This document shows positions 44,237-52,496 of a DNA stretch of 64,000 bases, in pieces (the first letter of the stretch is position 1; each line of letters begins with the position of its first letter). The stretch lies in the NCBI RefSeq assembly GCF_001618955.1, contig NZ_LVYV01000012.1:186001-250000 (forward strand). The letters run 5' to 3'. The stretch is from Tardiphaga robiniae. GTDB taxonomy: Bacteria > Pseudomonadota > Alphaproteobacteria > Rhizobiales > Xanthobacteraceae. A model generated the notes under the pieces. It made no database searches and was not told where the DNA came from. It saw nothing but the letters and a program-made list of their open reading frames with translations. The position numbers and the translations under genes are program-made.

Positions 44237-44722
44237 ATGCCGATGACAGCCGACTTCACCATTTCCGATCTCCGCAACACGCCCCAATTCTTCGACACCG
44301 TCGCCGACCGCATCTGGCAGGCGTGGTGGAAACGCCATGGCGTGCCTGACGCCTATATCGTCGAGCGGCTGCGCGAAAACATGCAGGGGACGGACCTGCC
44401 GATCGCGCTGGTGGCCCATCGTGGGCCAGACTTTCTCGGAACGGCGTCGCTGCTGGTGTCCGATCTCGACGAGCGTCCGCAATACACGCCTTGGGTCGCG
44501 GCGGTCTGGACCGAGCCCGATGCCCGCAAACAGGGCATCGCCCCGGCGCTCATCGAGCGGGCCTGCCTGGAGGCCTTCTCCCGCGGTCATGCCCGGGTCT
44601 ATCTCTGCGCTGCCCCGCCCCGTCGGGCCTGGTACGAGAGCATCGGCTGGACCCCGATCGAGGACGGCGTCGGGGCGCTCAAACTGACGGTATTCGTCCG
44701 GGAGCGGCCGGAGGCCGTTTAG
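44237..44722 (+). CDS. GNAT family N-acetyltransferase
   Basis: 161-aa acetyltransferase. Acetyl-CoA motif ARKQGIAPALIERACLEAF (~96-114), followed by RAWYESIGWTPIED (~133-146). The substrate is not evident. ATG codons at 44237 and 44243 are both possible starts. The gene precedes the trp leader and ends just before the trp promoter. Confidence 0.78.
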   Translation: MPMTADFTISDLRNTPQFFDTVADRIWQAWWKRHGVPDAYIVERLRENMQGTDLPIALVAHRGPDFLGTASLLVSDLDERPQYTPWVAAVWTEPDARKQGIAPALIERACLEAFSRGHARVYLCAAPPRRAWYESIGWTPIEDGVGALKLTVFVRERPEAV

Positions 44723-44726
44723 TCCC

Positions 44727-44755
44727 TTGACCTTACGGGCCGGCCATGGTGATTT
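44727..44755 (+). promoter_or_regulatory. Putative trp promoter
   Basis: TTGACC at 44727-44732, a 17-base spacer, and TGATTT at 44750-44755. The A of the trpL ATG is 8 bases after the -10, so transcription would begin at or next to the start codon, giving a leaderless trpL as described for Sinorhizobium meliloti. Confidence 0.6.
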
Positions 44756-44762
44756 GCCCGCC

Positions 44763-44810
44763 ATGAGCACCCCTGTCCGCAACAGACGTCGTTGGTGGCG
44801 CACCTCCTGA
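44763..44810 (+). CDS. trpL: Tryptophan leader peptide TrpL
   Basis: 15-codon reading frame, MSTPVRNRRRWWRTS, with two consecutive Trp codons at 44793-44798 and a stop at 44808-44810. It stands between the predicted promoter and a hairpin-T-run terminator ahead of trpE(G). In Rhizobiales, ribosome stalling at Trp codons of such a peptide decides between antitermination and termination of trpE(G). No ribosome binding site precedes it, consistent with a leaderless message. In S. meliloti the peptide and the attenuated RNA also act in trans; whether that applies here is unknown. Confidence 0.8.
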   Translation: MSTPVRNRRRWWRTS

Positions 44811-44848
44811 AGAGGTGGTCGGTGCGATTTGCTTATTTTCAATCGTCG

Positions 44849-44885
44849 AAGGCCGCCATCGCAGTGCGACGGCCTTTGCTTGTTT
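44849..44885 (+). terminator. Attenuator terminator ahead of trpE(G)
   Basis: Stem GGCCG(CCA)TCGC / GCGACGGCC with a 3-nt bulge, followed by TTTGCTTGTTTG. It lies 45-80 bases ahead of the trpE(G) start. Confidence 0.7.
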
Positions 44886-44929
44886 GTTCTGTGTGGCGCC
44901 CCCTCCGGCATGTTTCCTAAGAGGACACC

Positions 44930-47122
44930 ATGAACAGGACTGTGTTTTCGCTCCCCGCTGACAGCGCCTACAAGACCCGTGCGGGTCTCTCCGTAGCGCG
45001 CCATGTCGATTATTTCACCGGCGGCACCGCGCTGGACGATCTGATCGTCCGGCTCGACCAGCGCCGCGGCGTGGTGCTGTCGTCGGGCACCACGGTGCCC
45101 GGCCGCTATGAGAGCTTCGATCTCGGTTTCGCCGATCCGCCGCTGCTGCTGGAAACCACTGGGACGGATTTCACGCTGACGGCGCTGAACAAGCGTGGCC
45201 AGGTGTTGATCGCCTTCCTCGCCGATACGCTGCAGGATCCCTGTATCGCGCTCGACGGGCGGACGATGTCGAAGCTCAAGGGCCACATCATCCGCGGCGA
45301 GGCGCCGGTCGAGGAAGACCAGCGCACCCGCCGCGCCAGCGTGATGTCGCTGGTGCGCGACATGGTCGCGCAATTGTTCTCCTCAGACGATTCCATGCTC
45401 GGGCTCTATGGCGCCTTCGCCTATGACCTCGTGTTCCAGATGGAAGACCTGAAGCAGAAGCGCACGCGCGAGGCCGACCAGCGCGACATCGTGCTGTATC
45501 TGCCCGACACGCTGCTGGCCTATGACCGCGCTACAGGCCGCGGCGTGCTGATGTCCTATGACTTCACCTGGAAGGATCGCTCCACCGAGGGCTTGCCGCG
45601 CGATACGCCCGACAGCGGCTACAACAAGGCGCCGCGTCAGGGCTTTGCCGATCACGCGCCCGGCGAATATCAGCGCACGGTGGAAAATGCCCGTGCCGCC
45701 TTTGCGCGCGGCGATCTGTTCGAGGCGGTGCCAGGTCAGTTGTTCGCCGAGCCCTGCGAACGTTCGCCGGCGGAGGTTTTCCAGCGCCTCTGCGTGATCA
45801 ATCCGTCACCTTATGGCGCGCTGATGAATCTCGGCGACGGCGAGTTTCTTGTTGCGGCATCGCCTGAGATGTTCGTGCGCTCCGACGGTCGCCGCGTCGA
45901 GACCTGTCCGATCTCCGGCACCATCGCGCGCGGTGTGGATGCCATCGGCGATGCCGAGCAGATTCGCCAGCTCCTGAATTCGGAGAAAGACGAATTCGAA
46001 CTCAACATGTGCACCGATGTCGACCGCAACGACAAGGCGCGCGTCTGCGTTCCCGGCACCATCAAGGTTCTCGCGCGGCGGCAGATCGAGACCTATTCGA
46101 AACTGTTCCATACCGTCGATCACGTCGAAGGCATGCTGCGGCCCGGTTTTGATGCGCTCGATGCGTTCCTGACCCACGCATGGGCCGTGACCGTGACCGG
46201 TGCGCCGAAACTGTGGGCGATGCAGTTCGTCGAGGACAATGAGCGCTCGTCGCGGCGCTGGTATGCCGGTGCGATCGGCGCGGTGTCGTTCGACGGCGGC
46301 ATCAATACCGGCATCACCATCCGCACCATCCGCATGAAGGACGGCCTCGCCGAAGTTCGTGTCGGCGCGACGCTGCTGTTCGATTCGGATCCCGTCGCCG
46401 AAGAGAAGGAATGCCAGACCAAGGCTGCAGCCCTGTTCCAGGCGCTGCGCGGCGATCCGCCGAAGCGGCTGTCGGCCTTCGCGCCGGATGCAACCGGCTC
46501 GGGCAAGAAGGTCTTGTTGATCGATCATGACGACAGTTTCGTGCATATGCTGGCGGATTACTTCCGTCAGGTCGGCGCGACCGTTAGTGTGGTTCGTCAT
46601 GTCCATGCACAGACCGTCCTGAACCGCGAGAGTTTCGATCTGCTGGTGCTGTCGCCGGGGCCGGGACGTCCCGCCGATTTCGGCATAGGCAAGACACTCG
46701 ATACCGCGCTGGACAAGAAACTGCCGGTGTTCGGCGTGTGCCTGGGCGTGCAGGCAATCGGCGAATATTTCGGCGGCGTGCTGGGTCAGCTCGCGCAGCC
46801 GGCGCATGGTCGGCCATCACGGGTGCAGGTGCGGGGCGGACGGTTGATGAACGGTCTGCCCAATGAAATCGTCATCGGCCGCTATCACTCGCTGTTTGTC
46901 GAGCAGGACAGCATGCCCGATGTGCTCACCGTGACGGCCTCGACCGAGGACGGTGTCGCCATGGCCATCGAACACAAGACGCTGCCGGTCGGCGGCGTGC
47001 AGTTCCACCCGGAATCGCTGATGTCGCTTGGCGGCGAGGTCGGCTTACGCATCGTCGAAAACGCATTTCGTCTCCGTTCTTCTCCCTCCCCCCTTGCGGG
47101 GGAGGGAAGGGGTGGGGGGTAG
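44930..47122 (+). CDS. trpE(G): Anthranilate synthase, fused TrpE-TrpG
   Basis: 730-aa fused enzyme turning chorismate and glutamine into anthranilate, the first step of tryptophan synthesis. The TrpE part (residues ~1-510) holds the chorismate-binding domain (GDLFEAVPGQ, SPEMFV, CPISGTIARG, ELNMCTDVDRND). The TrpG part begins at ~525 (KVLLIDHDDSFVHML) with the nucleophile Cys604 in GVCLGVQA and His693/Glu695 in QFHPES. The last ~14 residues (SPSPLAGEGRGGG) and the stop codon come from an intergenic repeat and do not look like TrpG. Controlled by the trpL attenuator. Confidence 0.95.
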   Translation: MNRTVFSLPADSAYKTRAGLSVARHVDYFTGGTALDDLIVRLDQRRGVVLSSGTTVPGRYESFDLGFADPPLLLETTGTDFTLTALNKRGQVLIAFLADTLQDPCIALDGRTMSKLKGHIIRGEAPVEEDQRTRRASVMSLVRDMVAQLFSSDDSMLGLYGAFAYDLVFQMEDLKQKRTREADQRDIVLYLPDTLLAYDRATGRGVLMSYDFTWKDRSTEGLPRDTPDSGYNKAPRQGFADHAPGEYQRTVENARAAFARGDLFEAVPGQLFAEPCERSPAEVFQRLCVINPSPYGALMNLGDGEFLVAASPEMFVRSDGRRVETCPISGTIARGVDAIGDAEQIRQLLNSEKDEFELNMCTDVDRNDKARVCVPGTIKVLARRQIETYSKLFHTVDHVEGMLRPGFDALDAFLTHAWAVTVTGAPKLWAMQFVEDNERSSRRWYAGAIGAVSFDGGINTGITIRTIRMKDGLAEVRVGATLLFDSDPVAEEKECQTKAAALFQALRGDPPKRLSAFAPDATGSGKKVLLIDHDDSFVHMLADYFRQVGATVSVVRHVHAQTVLNRESFDLLVLSPGPGRPADFGIGKTLDTALDKKLPVFGVCLGVQAIGEYFGGVLGQLAQPAHGRPSRVQVRGGRLMNGLPNEIVIGRYHSLFVEQDSMPDVLTVTASTEDGVAMAIEHKTLPVGGVQFHPESLMSLGGEVGLRIVENAFRLRSSPSPLAGEGRGGG

Positions 47123-47181
47123 TCACAAACGACGTCGCCCGCGGACCCCCACCCCAGCCCTCCCCGCAAGGGGAGGGGGCT
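47080..47181. repeat. Inverted repeat CTCCCTCCCC...GGGGAGGG overlapping the trpE(G) 3' end
   Basis: C/G-rich arms: CTCCCTCCCCCCTTGCGGGGGAGGG near 47082 and CCCCACCCCAGCCCTCCCCGCAAGGGGAGGG near 47148, each a hairpin by itself and together an inverted pair. The first unit lies inside the trpE(G) reading frame; the second lies 60 bases before apt. A related element is at 47796. Confidence 0.75.
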
Positions 47182-47242
47182 ACGGCGCCAGCTGCAATTT
47201 GGTACATTCACTTATCGAACTTGAATCCGAGAAATCACCCTG

Positions 47243-47788
47243 ATGACACCCGAACTCGCGCACGATCTCAAAGCCTCTGTCCGCACCATTGTGGATTATC
47301 CGAAGCCGGGCATCCTGTTTCGCGACATCACCACACTACTGGGTGATGCGCGCTCGTTCCGCCGCGCGGTGGATGAGCTGGTGCAGCCCTGGGCGGGCCT
47401 GAAGATCGACAAGGTCGCCGGCATGGAAGCGCGCGGCTTCATCATCGGCGGCGCGGTGGCGCATCAGCTCTCGGCCGGCTTCGTGCCGATCCGCAAGAAG
47501 GGCAAGCTCCCGCACACGACCGTGCGCATCGCTTACTCTCTTGAATACGGCATCGACGAGATGGAAGTGCATGCCGACGCGATCAAGCCCGGCGAGCGCG
47601 TGATCCTGGTCGATGATCTCATCGCCACCGGCGGCACGGCCGAAGGCGCGGTGAAACTGATGCGCCAGATCGGCGCCGAGGTGATGGCGGCCTGTTTCAT
47701 CATCGACCTGCCGGATCTCGGCGGCGCGGCGAAGCTGCGGGCGATGAATGTGCCGGTGCGGACGTTGATGACGTTCGACGGGCATTGA
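47243..47788 (+). CDS. apt: Adenine phosphoribosyltransferase
   Basis: 181-aa purine-salvage enzyme making AMP from adenine and PRPP in the cytoplasm. The PRPP-binding motif is [17 protein letters not shown] (residues ~118-134); the N-terminal [13 protein letters not shown] and [13 protein letters not shown] stretches are typical of Apt. The ATG at 47243 follows the repeat. Length matches the family. Confidence 0.93.
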   Translation: MTPELAHDLKASVRTIVDYPKPGILFRDITTLLGDARSFRRAVDELVQPWAGLKIDKVAGMEARGFIIGGAVAHQLSAGFVPIRKKGKLPHTTVRIAYSLEYGIDEMEVHADAIKPGERVILVDDLIATGGTAEGAVKLMRQIGAEVMAACFIIDLPDLGGAAKLRAMNVPVRTLMTFDGH

Positions 47789-47795
47789 TCTTTCT

Positions 47796-47938
47796 TAACC
47801 TCTCCCCGCTCTGCGCGGGGAGAGGTCGGCGCGCAACGCCGGGTGAGGGGCAGGGCACGACCCTTACATCGACTACGGTCTTTGCGGATCGAAGAGCCCC
47901 TCACCCCACCCCTCTCCCCGTAAGGGCGGGGCGAGGGA
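47796..47938. repeat. Inverted repeat CCTCTCCCCGC... (related to the 47080 element)
   Basis: CCTCTCCCCGCTCTGCGCGGGGAGAGGTCGG at the left and CCCCTCACCCCACCCCTCTCCCCGTAAGGGCGGGGCGAGG at the right form local hairpins and pair with each other. It separates apt from the convergent P-loop gene. Confidence 0.7.
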
Positions 47939-47966
47939 GCTATCATCGCAGGCTTTGGAGTACGCG

Positions 47967-48635
47967 TTACGATCCCTGCAGCAAAAGTCCCAGCTCGATC
48001 TCCCGAAAGCTGAAATAATTCTTCCTGATCCACTGATGCAGCTCGGTGGATGAATCCTGCTCCGAGCGCAGATAGCCGGTGAAGGAGAAGTTCAGCCGGT
48101 CGATATAGGTCTTGAGGAACACCGGCAGCGCCGCGATACGCAGCATGCGGCCCTGCGCCAGCACCACCGGGATTTCGCCGCGCAGCACGTGTTCGTTGTC
48201 GATCACATAAAGCGAATTGCGGGTGAACTGCTGCTGCAGCATCTCGTAGCCGCGCAATGAGGCACGGTCGCTGTCGCCCATGAAGAACACGATGGGCGCC
48301 ACGCCGCGGCGTGCGGCTTCCTTGGCGAAACCGATCTCGCCGGTCATTTTGAAGAATTCGTCGAAGGCGAAATAGCCGAGGTCGATCACCTTGGCGACGT
48401 CGTCGTTGATGATGAGCCGGTCCATCAGCGACATCTTGCCGAACGTGTCATTGACGTCGGCGGTCTCGGTCAGCTTCGGCAGGAAATCCAGCAGCGACGG
48501 TTCTTTCAGGCTGACATCGAAACCGATGACATCGCCGCGCTGCAGCTTCAGGAATTCGCACAACAAGCGCGCGACAAGGGTCTTGCCGACCATCGGTCGC
48601 GTCGAGCAGATGATATAAACGGGCGTGCGTCGCAT
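47967..48635 (-). CDS. Hypothetical P-loop protein with variant Walker A (RPMVGKT)
   Basis: 222-aa protein that looks like a ParA/MinD-type NTPase: IICSTRPMVGKTLVARLLCEFLKLQ at residues 8-32. The signature lysine of KGGxGKT is Arg13, and the two glycines are Pro14 and Met15; the GKT is intact. Later segments (DVIGFDVSLKEPSLLDFLPKL, KVIDLGYFAFDEFF, APIVFFMGDS) fit the fold. No membrane segment. It follows the gene at 48684 by 48 bases and shares its P-loop position (13-19), so the two may be a co-acting pair. Function unknown. Confidence 0.7.
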   Translation of the reverse strand: MRRTPVYIICSTRPMVGKTLVARLLCEFLKLQRGDVIGFDVSLKEPSLLDFLPKLTETADVNDTFGKMSLMDRLIINDDVAKVIDLGYFAFDEFFKMTGEIGFAKEAARRGVAPIVFFMGDSDRASLRGYEMLQQQFTRNSLYVIDNEHVLRGEIPVVLAQGRMLRIAALPVFLKTYIDRLNFSFTGYLRSEQDSSTELHQWIRKNYFSFREIELGLLLQGS

Positions 48636-48683
48636 CGGCGCAATATCAGGCGAATCCGACGCCGCTCCAATCGTTAAATGGAC

Positions 48684-49439
48684 TTACTTCTCGCCAGGGC
48701 TGCGGGCGCCGGGCTTGTCGTGGACGATGTCGGTCAGCTTGATGCGGTCGAATTCGCTCCAGACATTGGCCAGCCAGTGCCGGACATAGCCGCGCAGCAC
48801 GAACGAATAGTTCGCGGTCTCGTCATGCGGTCCCTTGTTGGCGACGAATTTCAGGAACGGCACGCTGGAGACTTCGACCTGCTCATAGGCCATTTCGTTC
48901 AGTTTCGGGATGGTGATCTCGGTGGCGCCCTTGATCCGGTGGAAATAGGAATTGTAGGTCGCCTGATCCCATTCGAAGAAGCTGGTGTTGTTGATGAAGT
49001 TCTTCACCAGGAAATACTTGGCGCCGTCCATGAAGCCGGCGGTCTCGGCGATCTCGTCCAGGGAGGCGATCGACGGGCCCAGGATGTGAAACACGGCAAA
49101 GGTGATCTGGCCGGACTTGGCGGCATCGAGGAAGCCGATATCACGCAGATCGGCCAGCGCCCGCGACAGCAGGCCTGCGCGGACGTCGATCACGGTCACC
49201 GAGGGTGATGCGCTGTTGAGCGTATCGAAGATCTTCATCTGGTCAGCCGTGGTCGTCATGTCGACGATCTCGGTAATGTCCGAATGGAACCGCTTCAGCG
49301 TGCCACGCGGCGACTCGGTGTCAAAAGCGCGCGTCGGGACGTTATTGGCGCTGAAATAATCCAGAACCGTCCGTGAAACCGTGGTCTTGCCGACCCCACC
49401 TTTGTCCGCGCCGACGACAATCACTGCTGGCTTCGCCAT
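48684..49439 (-). CDS. ParA-like ATPase of unknown role
   Basis: 251-aa protein with the deviant Walker A KGGVGKT at residues 13-19 (VVGADKGGVGKTTVSRTVLDYF) and a probable Walker B VTVIDVRAG (~81-89). Residues FHSDITEIVDMT and KNFINNTSFFEWD have no match that I recognise to chromosome-partition ParA or to MinD (no C-terminal amphipathic helix is evident). No parB-like gene or parS site is seen nearby. It is followed by a second P-loop gene at 48635; both are transcribed leftward, away from the MarR-FUSC operon. Confidence 0.72.
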   Translation of the reverse strand: MAKPAVIVVGADKGGVGKTTVSRTVLDYFSANNVPTRAFDTESPRGTLKRFHSDITEIVDMTTTADQMKIFDTLNSASPSVTVIDVRAGLLSRALADLRDIGFLDAAKSGQITFAVFHILGPSIASLDEIAETAGFMDGAKYFLVKNFINNTSFFEWDQATYNSYFHRIKGATEITIPKLNEMAYEQVEVSSVPFLKFVANKGPHDETANYSFVLRGYVRHWLANVWSEFDRIKLTDIVHDKPGARSPGEK

Positions 49440-49747
49440 GGAATTCCTTTGCCGCTTTCAAATGGAGCATCCGCGCGATGGAGATTCGCGCGCCGGAGAA
49501 CACTACCCGATGCCTGCTTTGGGCGCGAACATGGCAGAAACAAGGGGGATTTCAATCGTTGAAAGATATGGCCCACGGAAATCATTGGGAAATTCTCAAT
49601 ATTTGGCTGCCGGCGTTGTTTCCCACATTAGAACCTCCCGACCAGACTTGCAGGTCCTGGGGTTGCCGCGCGGCGCTCACCACACCGTGATTAATGCGGT
49701 GCACAAAATAGATTGCAGGCTAATCGATAGCATCCTATCTAATTTCC
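49440..49747. other. Divergent promoter region, P-loop pair and MarR-FUSC operon
   Basis: 308 bases without a gene that I can support. AT-content rises toward the right end, where the inverted repeat GATAG-CATC-CTATC (49726-49739) overlaps the ribosome-binding region of the MarR gene. Confidence 0.5.
49726..49739. promoter_or_regulatory. Candidate MarR operator of the efflux operon
   Basis: Perfect inverted repeat GATAG-N4-CTATC, ending 8 bases before the MarR ATG, in AT-rich surroundings (ATCGATAG...CTATCTAATT). Binding there would block translation start or elongation from the promoter. Confidence 0.45.
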
Positions 49748-50227
49748 ATGCCCCACTCCCAAACGCATATCCAGGCCGAGCTGGGCCTCTTGGTTGCGCG
49801 ATTGGCACGGGTCTGGCGCCGCAAGGCTGACCAGACCCTGTCGGCGCACGGCCTGTCCGAAGCCACGGCCCATCCGCTGCTGATCCTGTCGCGGCCTGGA
49901 CGGGAGAATGTGCGTCAGGGCGTGCTCGCCGATGAAATGGGGCTTGAGGGCCCGTCGGTGGTCCGGCTGATCGATCTGCTGGCCGCCGAAGGGCTCGTCG
50001 AGCGCCACGAGGATCCGACCGATCGCCGCGCCAAGGTGCTGCATCTGACTCCGCTCGGCGAAGCCAAGGCCGAGGAAATCAGGCGGGTGATGCGCCGGCT
50101 GCGCGGTGATCTGATGAAAGGGATCGCGCCGGACGAACTCGCCATCGCTTTCGATGTGCTCGGACGGATAGAGCAATCGGCCAATCGCCTGTATGAGGCC
50201 GCCGAGGAGGCGGACGCACTGCCATGA
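49748..50227 (+). CDS. MarR family regulator of an efflux operon
   Basis: 159-aa MarR/SlyA-like repressor. HTH ~57-90 (VRQGVLADEMGLEGPSVVRLIDLLAAEGLV) and wing RHEDPTDRRAKVLHLT (~92-107). It is the first gene of an operon with FUSC, DUF1656 and HlyD genes, whose stop and start overlap (ATGA at 50224). MarR proteins in this arrangement respond to aromatic acids or antibiotics; the ligand here is unknown. Confidence 0.85.
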   Translation: MPHSQTHIQAELGLLVARLARVWRRKADQTLSAHGLSEATAHPLLILSRPGRENVRQGVLADEMGLEGPSVVRLIDLLAAEGLVERHEDPTDRRAKVLHLTPLGEAKAEEIRRVMRRLRGDLMKGIAPDELAIAFDVLGRIEQSANRLYEAAEEADALP

Positions 50228-52290
50228 CCTCCACTGCTGCCCAGCCGCCGTTTCTCGTCCGCCACGCCGATATCATCTTCTCTGTGAAAACCTTTATCGC
50301 GGGCATGATGGCTTTGCTCATCGGCTTTGCGATGGATCTGCCGCGGCCCTATTGGGCGCTCGCCACGGTCTATATCGCCTCGCAGCCGCTGGCCGGAGCC
50401 ACGCGTTCGAAGGCGCTGTTTCGCGTCATCGGCACTCTGGTCGGCGCCTCCGCAAGCGTCGTGCTGGTGCCGAACCTCGTCAATTCACCCGAGCTGCTCA
50501 GCCTCGCTATCGCGCTGTGGGTCGGCCTCTGCCTCTATGTCTCGCTGCTGGACAGGACGCCGCGCGGCTACCTGTTCATGCTCGCGGGCTACACCTGCGC
50601 GCTGATCAGCTTTCCCTCGGTCAATGAACCCGCCGCGATCTTCGACACGGCTGTCGCGCGCAGCGAAGAGATCATCGTCGGCATTCTCTGCGCGACATTG
50701 GTCTCGACCATCCTGCTGCCGCGCAGCGTCGGTCCGGCGGTTGCAGCACGGGTCGATACCTGGCTCGCCGGCGCGCGCAGACTGACGCAGGACGTGCTGG
50801 CTGGTCGCAGCGCCGATCCGGCGACCCGCGACCTGCGCCTCAGGCTTGCTGCCGATGCCGTCGATATCGATACGCTGGCCGATCATCTGGCCTATGACCG
50901 GCTCGGCGGACGCGAAACCTCGCGCTGGATGCGCGCGCTGCGCACCCGCATGCTGACATTCCTGCCGTTGCTGTCCTCGATGGGCGACCGCATTGACGCG
51001 CTGGGCGGGGATGCGCGGGCGCACCATCCGCAATTGATGGCGCTGGTCGACGACGTCTCCGCCTGGATTGCAGACAACGGCATCGCGCGTGAGCCGGCTG
51101 ACAGGTTGCGCAGCATGATTGCCGTACAGCAGCCGACCCTGAGCGCGTCGTCGTCGTGGAACGAGATCATGATCGCGAGCCTGTTGCTGCGGATGCGCGA
51201 GCTCGTCGATATTTCCGCGGATTGCCGGGTCCTCAATCAGGCGATTGCCGAAGGCGGCCGTCCGCCGGGCGCGAAACTTGCTTTTCAGGCCGAAGCCGGC
51301 GTCGCGCCGGTGCGGCATGTCGATCACGGCATGGCGTTGTGGTCTGCAGCTGGCGTGTTCGTCACGATTCTGGTCTGCTGCGCCTTCTGGATCGCCACCG
51401 GTTGGACGGATGGCGCGACAGCGCCGACCATGGCGGCTGTCGGCTGCTCGTTCTTCGCCAGCATGGACGATCCGGCGGTAGGGCTGCGCGGCTTTGCCAA
51501 ATGGACGCTGGCGGCGATGGTCATCATCGCGCTCTATCTGTTCGCGATCCTGCCGGCGATCACCGATATCGAAGTGCTGGTCGCCGCGCTGGCGCCGCCG
51601 TTCCTGCTGTTCGGCTATCTGATCGCACGCCCCGCGACCTTCTTCGTCGGCATGCTGCTGGCGGCGAATACCGCAACGCTGATGGCCCTGCAGACGACCT
51701 ACAATGCTGACTTCGCGAGTTTCGCCAATTCCAGCGTGGCTTTCTTCGTCGGCACCGAGCTGTCCGTCATCTCGATCCAGTTGATCCGCTCGGTCGGTTC
51801 CGAATGGAGCGTGAAGCGCTTGATGCACCGCGGCTGGGTTGCCATCGCGCAGGCCGCCGAACAGCGCGGCAATCGTGACCGTGCGGCCTTTGCCGGGCTG
51901 ATGCTGAATCGGATTGGTCTCCTCGCGCCGCGGCTGACGGCGCTGAAAGATTCCGAACTGCGCATGGTGGATAACCTGCGCGAATTGCGCGTCGGGCTGA
52001 ATATCGTCGATCTGCGCCGGGCGCGTCATCATCTCTCGTCGCCGACGCTCCATGCGATGGACACGATGTTGGACGAACTGGCCGTGAGCTTCCGCAACTA
52101 CAAAGGCGGCGCGATGTCGGAGCCGCTGCTGGCGAAAGTCGATCACGCGCTGTCTGAGGCAATGGGTGAGCGCGGGGCAGGGCGCGCGGACGCGCTGATC
52201 GGCCTCGTCGGCATTCGCCGCGGTCTGTTTCCGACGGCACCGGCCTATCTGCCCGAATCGGGGCTTCATGCCGGGAGTGTGGCCGCATGA
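50224..52290 (+). CDS. FUSC family efflux protein (AaeB/fusaric acid resistance)
   Basis: 688-aa inner-membrane protein of the FUSC/AaeB family, pumping aromatic carboxylic acids or fusaric acid. It has two sets of hydrophobic segments (~15-175 and ~350-520) around a cytosolic part, giving the typical repeated topology. It works with the HlyD adaptor and the small DUF1656 protein encoded after it. Overlaps both neighbours (ATGA at 50224 and 52287). Confidence 0.87.
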   Translation: MTSTAAQPPFLVRHADIIFSVKTFIAGMMALLIGFAMDLPRPYWALATVYIASQPLAGATRSKALFRVIGTLVGASASVVLVPNLVNSPELLSLAIALWVGLCLYVSLLDRTPRGYLFMLAGYTCALISFPSVNEPAAIFDTAVARSEEIIVGILCATLVSTILLPRSVGPAVAARVDTWLAGARRLTQDVLAGRSADPATRDLRLRLAADAVDIDTLADHLAYDRLGGRETSRWMRALRTRMLTFLPLLSSMGDRIDALGGDARAHHPQLMALVDDVSAWIADNGIAREPADRLRSMIAVQQPTLSASSSWNEIMIASLLLRMRELVDISADCRVLNQAIAEGGRPPGAKLAFQAEAGVAPVRHVDHGMALWSAAGVFVTILVCCAFWIATGWTDGATAPTMAAVGCSFFASMDDPAVGLRGFAKWTLAAMVIIALYLFAILPAITDIEVLVAALAPPFLLFGYLIARPATFFVGMLLAANTATLMALQTTYNADFASFANSSVAFFVGTELSVISIQLIRSVGSEWSVKRLMHRGWVAIAQAAEQRGNRDRAAFAGLMLNRIGLLAPRLTALKDSELRMVDNLRELRVGLNIVDLRRARHHLSSPTLHAMDTMLDELAVSFRNYKGGAMSEPLLAKVDHALSEAMGERGAGRADALIGLVGIRRGLFPTAPAYLPESGLHAGSVAA

Positions 52291-52496
52291 GATATGAAAT
52301 CGATCTGTTCGGTGTGCTGTTGCCATCGCTGATGCTGTGGCTGGTCATCACTTACGCCATCGGCGCGCTGCTGCGTCCGTTGATCGAGCGCTCGGGCCTC
52401 TATCGCTATGTCTGGCACCGCGCGCTGTTCGATCTTGCTCTGTACGTCTGCCTGCTGGGCGGCGTGGTCTATTTATCCTCCGGATTGCTGTCATGA
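52287..52496 (+). CDS. DUF1656 small membrane protein (AaeX-like)
   Basis: 69-aa protein with two membrane helices (residues ~8-30 and ~46-67), typical of DUF1656/AaeX between FUSC and HlyD genes. The start overlaps the FUSC stop; its stop overlaps the HlyD start (ATGA). The role in the pump is unknown. Confidence 0.85.
   Translation: MRYEIDLFGVLLPSLMLWLVITYAIGALLRPLIERSGLYRYVWHRALFDLALYVCLLGGVVYLSSGLLS

Larger units (their letters stand above)
44763..44890 (+). ncRNA. trp attenuator leader RNA (rnTrpL-like)
   Basis: Includes trpL, a perfect hairpin CACCTC-N5-GAGGTG (44801-44817) right at its stop codon, alternative pairing CGATT/AATCG (near 44826 and 44841), and a terminator hairpin GGCCG-N3-TCGC / GCGACGGCC (44851-44874) followed by T-rich sequence. 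This is the 1:2, 2:3, 3:4 logic of an amino-acid attenuator. The exact ends are estimated from the terminator. Confidence 0.7.

Noticed and set aside
47080-47938. Possible CRISPR array from repeated CCCTCCCC blocks
   Set aside because: The blocks are inverted, unevenly spaced and imperfect, with no constant spacer length and no cas gene.
50485-52326. 613-codon frame on the minus strand
   Set aside because: Antisense to the FUSC gene, whose membrane segments and operon overlaps are clear. The antisense product is His/Arg/Gln-rich and has no recognisable domain.
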